From the NCBI RefSeq assembly GCF_024347435.1, contig NZ_AP025481.1, forward strand, positions 1,488,001-1,552,000: DNA of 64,000 nucleotides, in the 5' to 3' direction. The notes under the pieces were generated by a model. The model searched no databases and was not told the DNA's origin. It saw only the letters and a program-made list of their open reading frames with translations. This document shows positions 11,802 to 20,038 of this stretch, in pieces (the first letter of the stretch is position 1; each line of letters starts with the position of its first letter). Origin of the DNA: Vibrio cyclitrophicus (lineage in GTDB: Bacteria > Pseudomonadota > Gammaproteobacteria > Enterobacterales > Vibrionaceae). The translations under genes and the position numbers were made by a program.

Positions 11802-13352
11802 ATGGCTATTCAAAAAAGCATGCTAGCTTTAGCTGTACTCGGAGGCTCTCTAGCCTTAATCAACAGTACTTCGGCTTACGCATCCCTAGGAATCACACCA
11901 CCAGCGAACGAAGAAGTTTGGATCACCACCGATGCTGACGCACAGCATATAATGACTCAACATGGCGCAACAGTTTACCCAAGCGTGACGGGAAACAAGC
12001 ATTCCATCGTCGCGAAAATCAACCAGAAAGAGCTCGCTAAACTATCCAGCCACATGCACGAAGAAACCCACCGTTGTGGTGGCTACATGGTACACGAAGA
12101 CAAAGCAAGCGCACTCAAAGCCGCAGCGATGCCACTAACAATGAGCACCTTCGAAAAGCCGGTAATCAGCCATCAAGACACAGTGAACGACCTACTCGCT
12201 CAGATCGAGCCGAACAACATGGTCACGACCATTGAAAATCTAACCAACTTCACCAACCGTTTTTATACTACTTCTACTGGTGTTGCTGCTTCAGATTGGC
12301 TTTTAGAGCGTTGGGAAACAGAAATTAAGGATGTGCCGTATGCGTCTGCACGCCAGATCACGCATGCCGAATACCCACAGAAATCCGTTGAAGTGACACT
12401 GCTTGGTGCTAAATATCCTGAAGAGATCGTCGTGGTTGGTGGACACCTTGATTCGACCGTTGGATCTTGGACAAGCGAAGGCACCATCTCACCGGGAGCC
12501 GATGATGATGCGTCTGGTATTGCAACGGTAACAGAGTCGCTTCGCCTGATGATCGCCAGTGGCATTCAGCCAGACAAAACCATTAAGTTCTATGGTTATG
12601 CTGCAGAAGAAGTAGGGCTACGTGGTTCACAAGATGTCGCCAATGCATTAAGAGACGAACAAGCAAACGTTGTGTCGGTGTTGCAATTAGACATGACCAA
12701 CTACAACGGTTCGGCGCACGATATCACCTTCATCACAGACTATACCGACAGTAACTTAACCACCTACTTAAGCGAGCTGATCGACACCTATGCCAGCAAC
12801 ATCAGTTACGGTTTCGATGATTGTGGCTATGCCTGTTCTGACCACGCCTCTTGGCACAATGTTGGCTACCCAGCCGCCATGCCATTCGAGAGCATGTTCA
12901 ATGATTACAACCCAAACATTCATACTCAGCACGACACGCTTGAGAACTCCGATCCAACAGCGACACATGCGACCAAGTTCGCCAAACTGGCCATTGCTTA
13001 CCTTGTCGAAACCAGCCTTGATTCGCCCGTTGCAGGCTCTAAAGAGCTGCAAAATGACGTGCCTGTTGAAGGGCTTACTGCAGGATATGGTGAAGAGCAG
13101 TTCTTCACATTTACAACGGAAAGTGCAGGTCAGTTAACGGTGACATTAACAGGCTCTCGTAGTGGTGATGCGGATTTATATGTGAAACACAATGGTACAG
13201 TATCGAAAACAAGCTACGATTGCCGCCCATACCAGAACAGTAGCAACGAGCAGTGTGTATTGAACAAGCCAGCGGGTGAATTCAACATCATGGTGCGCGG
13301 CTACCGTAACTTTAACGATGTCACCATCGTCGCTAACTTTGTTCCTGATTAG
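11802..13352 (+). CDS. Secreted M28 leucyl aminopeptidase with C-terminal PPC domain
   Basis: A 516-residue exported aminopeptidase of the Vibrio proteolyticus (AAP) type. It has a signal peptide (about 1-26), an N-terminal pro-region, and an M28 domain with all expected two-zinc residues: H215 in GGHLDS, D235 in GADDDASG, E269/E270 in AEEVG, D297 in LQLDMTN and H374 in IHTQHDT. These are offset by a constant 118 residues from the mature AAP numbering, so the active site is intact. A PPC domain fills about residues 430-515 and is usually removed during maturation. It lies next to the M4 endoprotease; together they would degrade extracellular protein to free amino acids. Confidence 0.95.
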   Translation: MAIQKSMLALAVLGGSLALINSTSAYASLGITPPANEEVWITTDADAQHIMTQHGATVYPSVTGNKHSIVAKINQKELAKLSSHMHEETHRCGGYMVHEDKASALKAAAMPLTMSTFEKPVISHQDTVNDLLAQIEPNNMVTTIENLTNFTNRFYTTSTGVAASDWLLERWETEIKDVPYASARQITHAEYPQKSVEVTLLGAKYPEEIVVVGGHLDSTVGSWTSEGTISPGADDDASGIATVTESLRLMIASGIQPDKTIKFYGYAAEEVGLRGSQDVANALRDEQANVVSVLQLDMTNYNGSAHDITFITDYTDSNLTTYLSELIDTYASNISYGFDDCGYACSDHASWHNVGYPAAMPFESMFNDYNPNIHTQHDTLENSDPTATHATKFAKLAIAYLVETSLDSPVAGSKELQNDVPVEGLTAGYGEEQFFTFTTESAGQLTVTLTGSRSGDADLYVKHNGTVSKTSYDCRPYQNSSNEQCVLNKPAGEFNIMVRGYRNFNDVTIVANFVPD

Positions 13353-13407
13353 CTTTAAGTTTAGTTGCTTGCTAACCACTAACCCGAGCAAACACGGCTA
13401 AAACCAA

Positions 13408-13455
13408 AAATCCGCAAGTTCGATCCTAAATAGAATGGAGCTGGCGGATTTTTTA
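13408..13455. terminator. Bidirectional terminator between convergent genes
   Basis: The outer stem AAATCCGC (13408-13415) pairs with GCGGATTT (13444-13451), with an imperfect inner stem. The right side continues into T on the plus strand and the left side gives T on the minus strand. It serves the aminopeptidase gene and the convergent lhgO gene. Confidence 0.75.
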
Positions 13456-13523
13456 TCATCTACGCTCTTCACTTGCTATGAACAGCCCTGTTCGAACAAA
13501 CAAGCCATTAGTTTAATTCACAG

Positions 13524-14738
13524 TTAAGACGTTTTTTTGATCACCTTGCCACAAATGTATTCACCAATCGGCATTGCAGAGGTCGCTGCTGGCGATGGCG
13601 CATTACACACATGCAGGCTTCTTGGGCTTTCGGCAAACAGGAAATCATGAACCAAGGTACCATCTTTGAGCACCGCTTGAGCGCGTATGCCTGCTGGGTA
13701 AGGTTTGAAATCTGACACCGTAATGCTCGGGCAATATTTGTTGACCAATTTTAGATAGCCCGGCTTCCACCACGAGTTCTTAAGCTCGACCAAACCGGTT
13801 TTCAGATTATTCGCAGTCACTTTCCAAAAGCCCGCAAATCTCAACATCTGCCAAGTGTCCTTAAAACTAAAGTTCAGCTTGCCATAGCCTTCTCTCTTCC
13901 AACCTTGAACTGCATTTGGCCCTACTGTTACGGAACCATCAATCATACGTGTTAAGTGCACCCCCAAGAAAGGCAGTTCTGGGTCAGGGATCGGATAGAT
14001 AAGGTGATTCACCACCTGGTTGTGTTTCGCGTCCAACTGATAATACTCACCACGATAAGGCACGATTTGAAAGTCGGTTTCAATGCCAAGCATGCTAGTC
14101 ATTCTGTCGGCCATCAAACCAGAACAAGTGATCAAGAATCGGCTGTTCAGTTGTAGAGTTTGACCATCTACTTTGCACGTTAACTGTACTTCATCTTCCA
14201 GTTCATCCGCCATGATCACTTCTGTGCCTAGGCTGAGCTTGCCACCCGCCTCAACAAACTCTTGAGCCATTACTTCGGTCACTTTTTTGTAGTCGACGAT
14301 ACTGGTGGTTTTGACATAAATCGCGCCCAAGCCCGTGATGTTAGGCTCGGCAAGTTTCAGTTGCGCTTGGTCCAACAAATCGACATCAATGTCGTTATCA
14401 TAACAACGTTGATAGAGCGCATTCATGCGCTCGACTTCCTGCTCATTGGTTGCGACCAACAACTTACCGCAGTTTTCGACAGGGATATCGTGTTGGCTGC
14501 AAAAGGCGATAGTTCGCTCGACGCCACGCCTACAGAAATCCGCCTTTAAACTGCCTGGAGCGTAGTAAACGCCAGCGTGAATCACACCACTGTTATGGCC
14601 AGTTTGGTGCTGCGCGAAGCCACGCTCCTTTTCGACTAAAAGGATACTTTGATCAGGGTGAGCTTGCTGTAATTGCCATGCCGTCGACACACCAACAATG
14701 CCACCACCAACGATAATATAGTCGTATGTTGAGTTCAT
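13524..14738 (-). CDS. lhgO: L-2-hydroxyglutarate oxidase/dehydrogenase
   Basis: A 404-residue FAD-dependent enzyme of the DAO superfamily. The N-terminal dinucleotide motif is IIVGGGIVGVSTAWQL (about 8-23). The stretch QTGHNSGVIHAGVYYAPGSLKA near residue 45 is highly characteristic of LhgO (YgaF), which oxidises L-2-hydroxyglutarate to 2-oxoglutarate and passes electrons to the membrane quinone pool. It starts 25 bases after the TRAP permease stop on the same strand, so it is probably translated from the same mRNA. That linkage suggests the transporter brings in L-2-hydroxyglutarate or a related C5 acid. Confidence 0.92.
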   Translation of the reverse strand: MNSTYDYIIVGGGIVGVSTAWQLQQAHPDQSILLVEKERGFAQHQTGHNSGVIHAGVYYAPGSLKADFCRRGVERTIAFCSQHDIPVENCGKLLVATNEQEVERMNALYQRCYDNDIDVDLLDQAQLKLAEPNITGLGAIYVKTTSIVDYKKVTEVMAQEFVEAGGKLSLGTEVIMADELEDEVQLTCKVDGQTLQLNSRFLITCSGLMADRMTSMLGIETDFQIVPYRGEYYQLDAKHNQVVNHLIYPIPDPELPFLGVHLTRMIDGSVTVGPNAVQGWKREGYGKLNFSFKDTWQMLRFAGFWKVTANNLKTGLVELKNSWWKPGYLKLVNKYCPSITVSDFKPYPAGIRAQAVLKDGTLVHDFLFAESPRSLHVCNAPSPAATSAMPIGEYICGKVIKKTS

Positions 14739-14763
14739 AATATTCCTACATTCAATCCTTTAA

Positions 14764-16941
14764 TTATAGGGAAGACGCGACAGTGTTAGATCCGGTTTGA
14801 GGTAACTTTTTTTCCTCACTTTCTGATTCCTTTTTCACTTGATTTGCATCGTATTTACGACCGCTGTAGATGAAGATACCAACAAAAATGGCAACACATA
14901 CCAAACGGATCACGACTGAAACATCAGGCCATACTAGAGCTACACCTATCGCAACCAACACTACTCGAGTAATAATATTAACTTCGCTCTCTAAATAACC
15001 TTCAATCGCCGCGATAAACGCGTAAGTACCAATAACAGCAAAGCCACCCGTGACTAACACGGAGGCCACATCCCAACTTACCAAGTTAGTGTAGGCAATC
15101 AACAATGGTACTAAATACAAGCCTTTGGCGATCTTCCATGCCATTAAGCCCGTTCTCATCGGGGGTGTTTTAGCAATGGTTGCAGCCGCAAATGCAGTTA
15201 AACAAACAGGCGGAGTCACGTTGCTGTCTTGCGATAACCAGAAAATAATTAAGTGAGCCGAAAGCAGTGCAAGGCTGATAGCTTCTAAGCCAAGGCTCTG
15301 TTCAAGCAGAGTTTCCACAAAATCAGCAGGAACTAACGCAATCATCTCTTTCGCCGTTTCCAACGCCATCGGTGCGTTCAATAGATCAAGCTTATCTGGC
15401 GCAGCCAACATAAAGATGGCTTTAGCTTGCTCAGGAAGCTGCCCTGACACCAACAAGTCGAGCAGTTGACTTTCAGCAATCAATTTATACAAGGCAGGAG
15501 CAGACAATGTTCCCAACACAATATAAGCCGCCGTTACTGGTAACCCCATACCCAGAATCAAAGACGCCAGTGCGATCAACGCAATCATCACCAGTAACTC
15601 GCCATTCGCCCAGCTGTTGATCATCAAAGAGAAGGTGTTACCAATTCCCGTAGTGCTAATGACATTAACAACTAGACCAATACCAACTAGTAACACAGCC
15701 GTTGTCGCCATGTTTTTTGCGCCTTGAGACAAAGCTTCAATGATCGCTTTCGGTCCCATTTTGTGATTTTTAGAGAACCATGATGCCACCACCACAGAAA
15801 GAATCGAAATACCCGCAGCGTAAGTCGGCGTAAAGCCTTGAACGAGCAAAGTCACTAACACGGCCAATGGGATCAGGTTGTGCCAGCCCGATAGCAATAC
15901 CTTTAACAAAGGTTCACAGCCAGAGGTCACCTTTTGTACACCACTACGCTTCGCTTCAATACGCACGAAAAAGGCCACTGACAAAAAGTAGATAAGCGCA
16001 GGAACAAAGGAAACCGCAATAATATCGACATAAGGGATCTGCGTGTAAGAGGCCATGATGAACGCGCCCGCCCCCATCACAGGTGGCATCAACTGCCCGC
16101 CAGTGGATGCAGCCGCTTCAACACCTGCCGCGAAACGCGAAGGGAAACCTGCCTTTTGCATCAAGGGAATACTGATCACGCCCGTCGATACTGTGTTTGC
16201 TACGCTCGACCCGGAGACAGAGCCCATCAAGCCGGAGCCAATAACGGCAATGAAACCAGGGCCACCAATCACTTTGCCCGCCGCGGCACGGGATACATCA
16301 ATAATGTAGTCGCCGACACCAGATCGAACTAAAAATGCGCCAAATAAGATGAACATGAACACGAAGGTCCAACTGATTCTTGAGATCGAACCAAACATCC
16401 CTTCTGATGAGTAAAAGCTTCGATAAAGTAACGTCTCAAGGCTTAAACCCGGAAAATGAAAAATACCGCTGGTCCATTGTCCCCAAAGCACTACATAACT
16501 TAAGCACACTAAGATAAGCACTGGAATGAACCAGCCCATAGTGCGTCTAATCAGCTCAATGACGATGGCAATCGCCAAGATAGAGAAAAACCAATCACTG
16601 GCGATAAATTTTACGCCTCGGTCATACAACGCATCTTCGGCAAAGGGAATGTAGATAAGGCAAGCTAAAGCAGCCAAGGCAATCCCAATATCGATAGCTA
16701 ATGCTATTTTGCTTTTTTTAAGCGAGACATGGGCGGGATACCAAAGTGCGCAAATGATTGCGAAACCAGCGAAATGCGTCGCCGAAATCCAAAGCTCTGG
16801 CAAGGTAGATAAGGTATTAAACCAAATATGTAGGAGGGAGAGTATCACTCCCATTGTCGTTATTGCTTTGCCTACCCAAGGGAAATCTGTTCGGGTAGGC
16901 AATTCGAATTTTTTCAGTTCCTGCTGCAGCGAATCGCTCAT
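14764..16941 (-). CDS. TRAP transporter fused permease (4TM-12TM), TAXI type
   Basis: A very hydrophobic protein of about 725 residues with roughly 17-20 predicted membrane segments. It is the fused small plus large permease form usual in TAXI-type TRAP transporters. Signature stretches include GSGLMGSVSGSSVANTVSTG and the ASTGGQLMPPVMGAGAFIMA loop, plus SQDSNVTPPVCLTAFAAA near the C-terminal third. The ATG at 16941 (MSDSLQQELK) has an AGGAG ribosome site nine bases upstream; the ATG at 16986 is less likely. It lies between the TAXI binding protein (213 bases upstream) and lhgO. It should use an ion gradient to import a small organic acid. Confidence 0.93.
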   Translation of the reverse strand: MSDSLQQELKKFELPTRTDFPWVGKAITTMGVILSLLHIWFNTLSTLPELWISATHFAGFAIICALWYPAHVSLKKSKIALAIDIGIALAALACLIYIPFAEDALYDRGVKFIASDWFFSILAIAIVIELIRRTMGWFIPVLILVCLSYVVLWGQWTSGIFHFPGLSLETLLYRSFYSSEGMFGSISRISWTFVFMFILFGAFLVRSGVGDYIIDVSRAAAGKVIGGPGFIAVIGSGLMGSVSGSSVANTVSTGVISIPLMQKAGFPSRFAAGVEAAASTGGQLMPPVMGAGAFIMASYTQIPYVDIIAVSFVPALIYFLSVAFFVRIEAKRSGVQKVTSGCEPLLKVLLSGWHNLIPLAVLVTLLVQGFTPTYAAGISILSVVVASWFSKNHKMGPKAIIEALSQGAKNMATTAVLLVGIGLVVNVISTTGIGNTFSLMINSWANGELLVMIALIALASLILGMGLPVTAAYIVLGTLSAPALYKLIAESQLLDLLVSGQLPEQAKAIFMLAAPDKLDLLNAPMALETAKEMIALVPADFVETLLEQSLGLEAISLALLSAHLIIFWLSQDSNVTPPVCLTAFAAATIAKTPPMRTGLMAWKIAKGLYLVPLLIAYTNLVSWDVASVLVTGGFAVIGTYAFIAAIEGYLESEVNIITRVVLVAIGVALVWPDVSVVIRLVCVAIFVGIFIYSGRKYDANQVKKESESEEKKLPQTGSNTVASSL

Positions 16942-17154
16942 AGAAAACTCCTGCTCTCCACAGCCAAACGCGCAGAGAAAATCCATAAAGTAAGGTGGTG
17001 CGTTTTCACTTCAAATAATCGAACGAGCCGGAGACGGTCAAATCAAACAAAGTAGCCGAAACAGATGAAAACGCACCAAGCAATTAATTAACGCGAATAT
17101 TCCGTTCACGCCAAATAGCGAGTTAAAGATAAATGGCTAATCGAAGACAAAGGG

Positions 17155-18168
17155 TTAGTCGACGATCAACTCAGAAGGGATTTCTATACCCACTTCTTTA
17201 TAGTAACGAGCAGCACCTGGGTGAAGCGGAACAGGAAGGCCTGCGATCCCTTTCTCAAGTGCCATTGCTTTGGTTGCTTTGTGGATACCTTGTAGGAAAG
17301 GTAGGTTTTCATAGATAGCTTTGGTCAGTTGATACACATCTTCTTCAGAAATGTCTTCACGAACCGCTAGGAAGTTAGGTTGGGCAATCGTAGTAATTGG
17401 TTTATCGACACCTGGATAAGTGTTTGCTGGGATCTCATACTTGGTCCAAATATTGTAATCACCATTCGCTTGTTTGATTTGTGCATCGGTAAACGACAAG
17501 ATTTGAATATCTTCACCCAGTGCTGCAAAGGCTTGCGTCACCGCACCAACAGGAACACCAGCAGGCGTGTTCATACCATCAATTGTGCCATTTTGTAATG
17601 CGCTCGCACTGCCACCGTAACCCATAAAGGCGAGTTTAAATTGTTCTGGGTCCACGGATAGGCCTTGCATGATTTGACGACCTGAGTTTTCAGTCCCAGA
17701 GTTCTTCTTACCGATAGAGAATTTCTTACCGTTTAGGTTCTCTAGATCGCTTACTGTACCTGTTTTTGCTAGATCTGAACGCACAATAAAGTGTTCTACG
17801 TTTTGCCATAACATGGAAACTGAACGCAGTTGAGTTTGTCTGCCAGATTTCTCATATGGCCCCAAACCCTGCCAAGCCCAAGCACCATACAAACCTTGTA
17901 GAATGGCGAACTGAGCTTCGTTCTCATTCAACAACTTTACGTTCTCACCCGAGCCCGCAGAGCTGATAGCCGCTAAAGAAAAGTGCTGCTTAGGCGCAAG
18001 CTTAACTTTACTCAATGTCGCTAAGGCCACACCTACCGGATAGTAAGTACCACCCGTTGAGGCCGTCGCTAAAATATAGCTGCGATCTTCTTCAGCTGAC
18101 GCATTACTGATAAGGCCAAGAGAAGCCATTGCTATCGCTAAAGTTTTAACTAGCTTGTTGTATTTCAT
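17155..18168 (-). CDS. TAXI-family TRAP solute-binding protein
   Basis: A 337-residue periplasmic binding protein. The ATG at 18168 is preceded by GGAGAG and begins a signal peptide (MKYNKLVKTLAIAMASLGLISNASA); the upstream ATG at 18195 is unlikely. Mature sequence features of the TAXI group are ATASTGGTYYPVGVALA at the start and NLNGKKFSIGKKNSGTENSGRQIM in the middle. It captures the substrate for the fused permease encoded next. It is the first gene of the operon; a sigma-54 promoter and three activator-site-like repeats lie upstream. The substrate is unknown; the downstream lhgO suggests 2-hydroxyglutarate or another C5 dicarboxylate. Confidence 0.92.
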   Translation of the reverse strand: MKYNKLVKTLAIAMASLGLISNASAEEDRSYILATASTGGTYYPVGVALATLSKVKLAPKQHFSLAAISSAGSGENVKLLNENEAQFAILQGLYGAWAWQGLGPYEKSGRQTQLRSVSMLWQNVEHFIVRSDLAKTGTVSDLENLNGKKFSIGKKNSGTENSGRQIMQGLSVDPEQFKLAFMGYGGSASALQNGTIDGMNTPAGVPVGAVTQAFAALGEDIQILSFTDAQIKQANGDYNIWTKYEIPANTYPGVDKPITTIAQPNFLAVREDISEEDVYQLTKAIYENLPFLQGIHKATKAMALEKGIAGLPVPLHPGAARYYKEVGIEIPSELIVD

Positions 18169-18225
18169 TGTTACTCTCCATGTAGGGTTATTCACGTTAT
18201 ATTTTTGTTAACAACAATCACTAGA

Positions 18226-18243
18226 TAGCAAGCACAATGCCAA
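18226..18243 (-). promoter_or_regulatory. Sigma-54 (-24/-12) promoter of the TAXI-TRAP operon
   Basis: On the minus strand the sequence TTGGCATTGTGCTTGCTA fits the sigma-54 consensus TGGCAC-N5-TTGCW with one mismatch. The invariant GG (18241-18240) and GC (18229-18228) are exactly ten bases apart. Transcription would begin near 18216, leaving a leader of about 48 bases before the TAXI start at 18168. A sigma-54 activator gene lies next door (18487-19830). Confidence 0.8.
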
Positions 18244-18292
18244 TTTTTAAACTACTGTTTTTATTATGATTTATTTTAAAAGCCACCTAAAG

Positions 18293-18456
18293 TAAGCCAT
18301 TTTCTGCTTATTTCACTACTAATGAGTAAGCTATTTTTTGCTTATCCAAAGCCGCAGTTAACATCCCCTTAAAGGTGGCCAGGTCACATCATGTTATATT
18401 TATGTGATCAATGTTTGTAAAGTGATAAATATACGATGAGCCATTTATTGCTCATC
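18293..18456. promoter_or_regulatory. Three upstream activator sites for the DctD-like regulator
   Basis: Three inverted repeats share the same architecture: a 5-base arm, an 8-base AT-rich spacer, and the reverse-complement arm. They are TAAGC/GCTTA at 18293-18310, TAAGC/GCTTA at 18327-18344, and TGAGC/GCTCA at 18437-18454 (extended to GATGAGC/GCTCATC at 18435-18456). They lie about 50-210 bases upstream of the sigma-54 promoter, where enhancer-binding proteins normally bind. The first two centres are 34 bases apart. They are likely sites for the response regulator encoded alongside. Confidence 0.7.
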
Positions 18457-18486
18457 AATATCCAATAAACACGACTGTCAAACCGA

Positions 18487-19830
18487 TCATTGAGAATCGA
18501 CGTAGTCACTTCGATTCAACCCATAACGCACCATCTTTTGGTTCAATGTTCGACGAGGTAAATCCAAGTCTTGCATAACATCATTGATGCGTCCCTGATA
18601 ACGCACTAGCGCATCATGAATCACTTTCCGTTCAAAGCTCTGCACTTGAACCGCCAACGGGATGCCTGCCGTTGTGGACTCTGTGACAGAATTAGGACGA
18701 CACGCCAAAATATCACCAACGGTCAGGCTTTCATCCAGCGCAAAACGAATCGCAACATTACGCAGTTCACGCACATTGCCCGGCCATGCATACGACAACA
18801 AGGCATAGCGATCGGCTTCACTGGCCGCTCGGGTTTCGCTGTTCGCTTCTTGAGTGAAGTGTTCAAAAAGGATAAGAGCATCGTCTTCTCGTTCACTAAG
18901 GGGAGGTAAATGCAGTTGAGCAACGTTCAAACGATAGAAAAGATCTTGGCGAAAGTCAGGATGATTTAAAAGGTCGCATTTCGAAGCTGAAACTATTCTT
19001 AAATCAACATGTTGCTGTTGATTACCACCGACACGTTCAACAACATTGTCTTGTAAAGTACGTAGCACTTTTACTTGCATCGACAACGGCATACTTTCTA
19101 TTTCGTCAAGAAAGACCGTACCTTTGTCGGCAAATTCAAGCTTACCAATGCGTCGTTTAGCAGCACCAGTAAATGCCCCGGCTTCATGACCAAACAGCTC
19201 GCTTTCAAATAGATTCTCTGGAATCGCACCACAGTTTAGTGGTACAAAAGGATGAGGTTTACGCTGACTAAATTTATGTAAACAAGAGGCAACGAGCTCT
19301 TTCCCACAGCCAGTTTCACCATAAATGATCACGTTGGTATCAATTGAAGCGACCTTTTGTATTTGTTCTCGTAATGCACACATCACTCTGCTGCGGCCAA
19401 TCAGAACTTGTTCAATGCCCTTCAGGTTATCCAAATAGCTTTGACGATTTATCCTATCTTGACCACTTTGATGTTTATCTACCGCTTCCGATACCGTTTG
19501 AGACAAACGCTCTGGATCGAACGGCTTTTCTATAAAATCATACGCGCCTTGCTGTAATGCCTTAACGGCCATATCGACATCACCATGTCCGGTGATCAAG
19601 ATAACAGGTACTTCTGGCACCAAATCTTTAAAGCGACTTAACAGTTCAACACCATCAATATCAGGTAAGCGCACATCGCTAATGATGGTCTGAAAATCAC
19701 CTTCCACGACCGCATCTAACGCGTCTTGTCCAACCTCAAATGCGGTGACATCGAAGCCTGCCAACTGCAACCATTGGCTGGTTGCTTGACGCACAATTGC
19801 ATCATCTTCAATCAAAGCAATACGTTGCAT
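18487..19830 (-). CDS. Sigma-54-dependent response regulator (DctD-like)
   Basis: A 447-residue NtrC-family activator. The receiver has D52 in SDVRLPDIDG and K102 in EKPF. The AAA+ domain is complete: Walker A GETGCGKE (171-178), GAFTGA (218-223), Walker B LDEIESM (241-247) and the PPLSERE segment. A Fis-type helix-turn-helix ends the protein (RRTLNQKMVRYGL). The ATG at 19830 (MQRIALIEDD) is preceded by GGGAAGAG; the long upstream extension to 19959 lacks domain character. It is divergent from the sensor kinase at 20039 and is transcribed towards the TAXI-TRAP operon, whose sigma-54 promoter it very likely activates. Confidence 0.93.
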   Translation of the reverse strand: MQRIALIEDDAIVRQATSQWLQLAGFDVTAFEVGQDALDAVVEGDFQTIISDVRLPDIDGVELLSRFKDLVPEVPVILITGHGDVDMAVKALQQGAYDFIEKPFDPERLSQTVSEAVDKHQSGQDRINRQSYLDNLKGIEQVLIGRSRVMCALREQIQKVASIDTNVIIYGETGCGKELVASCLHKFSQRKPHPFVPLNCGAIPENLFESELFGHEAGAFTGAAKRRIGKLEFADKGTVFLDEIESMPLSMQVKVLRTLQDNVVERVGGNQQQHVDLRIVSASKCDLLNHPDFRQDLFYRLNVAQLHLPPLSEREDDALILFEHFTQEANSETRAASEADRYALLSYAWPGNVRELRNVAIRFALDESLTVGDILACRPNSVTESTTAGIPLAVQVQSFERKVIHDALVRYQGRINDVMQDLDLPRRTLNQKMVRYGLNRSDYVDSQ

Positions 19831-20038
19831 GATCTCTTCCCATCGCTTACACCTAAATAATATCGACCACGGTATGTAAAAAAGCCGCAGACTAAAAGGA
19901 GCTAGCTCCCACTTTGAATAACACTCCTTTAACAGTTTTATAATGTTTGCTAGCTTCAATTTGTTCCAGATTCAACCTTCCATGTGGTAATAAAACGCAG
20001 CTTTTCAACTCAATAATTTAAAAAGGATTTAATCAAGA

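Noticed and set aside
18384..18407. TCACAT...ATGTGA inverted repeat as a CRP site
   Set aside because: The half-sites are in reverse order and 12 bases apart compared with the CRP consensus TGTGA-N6-TCACA, so it is not a credible CRP site.
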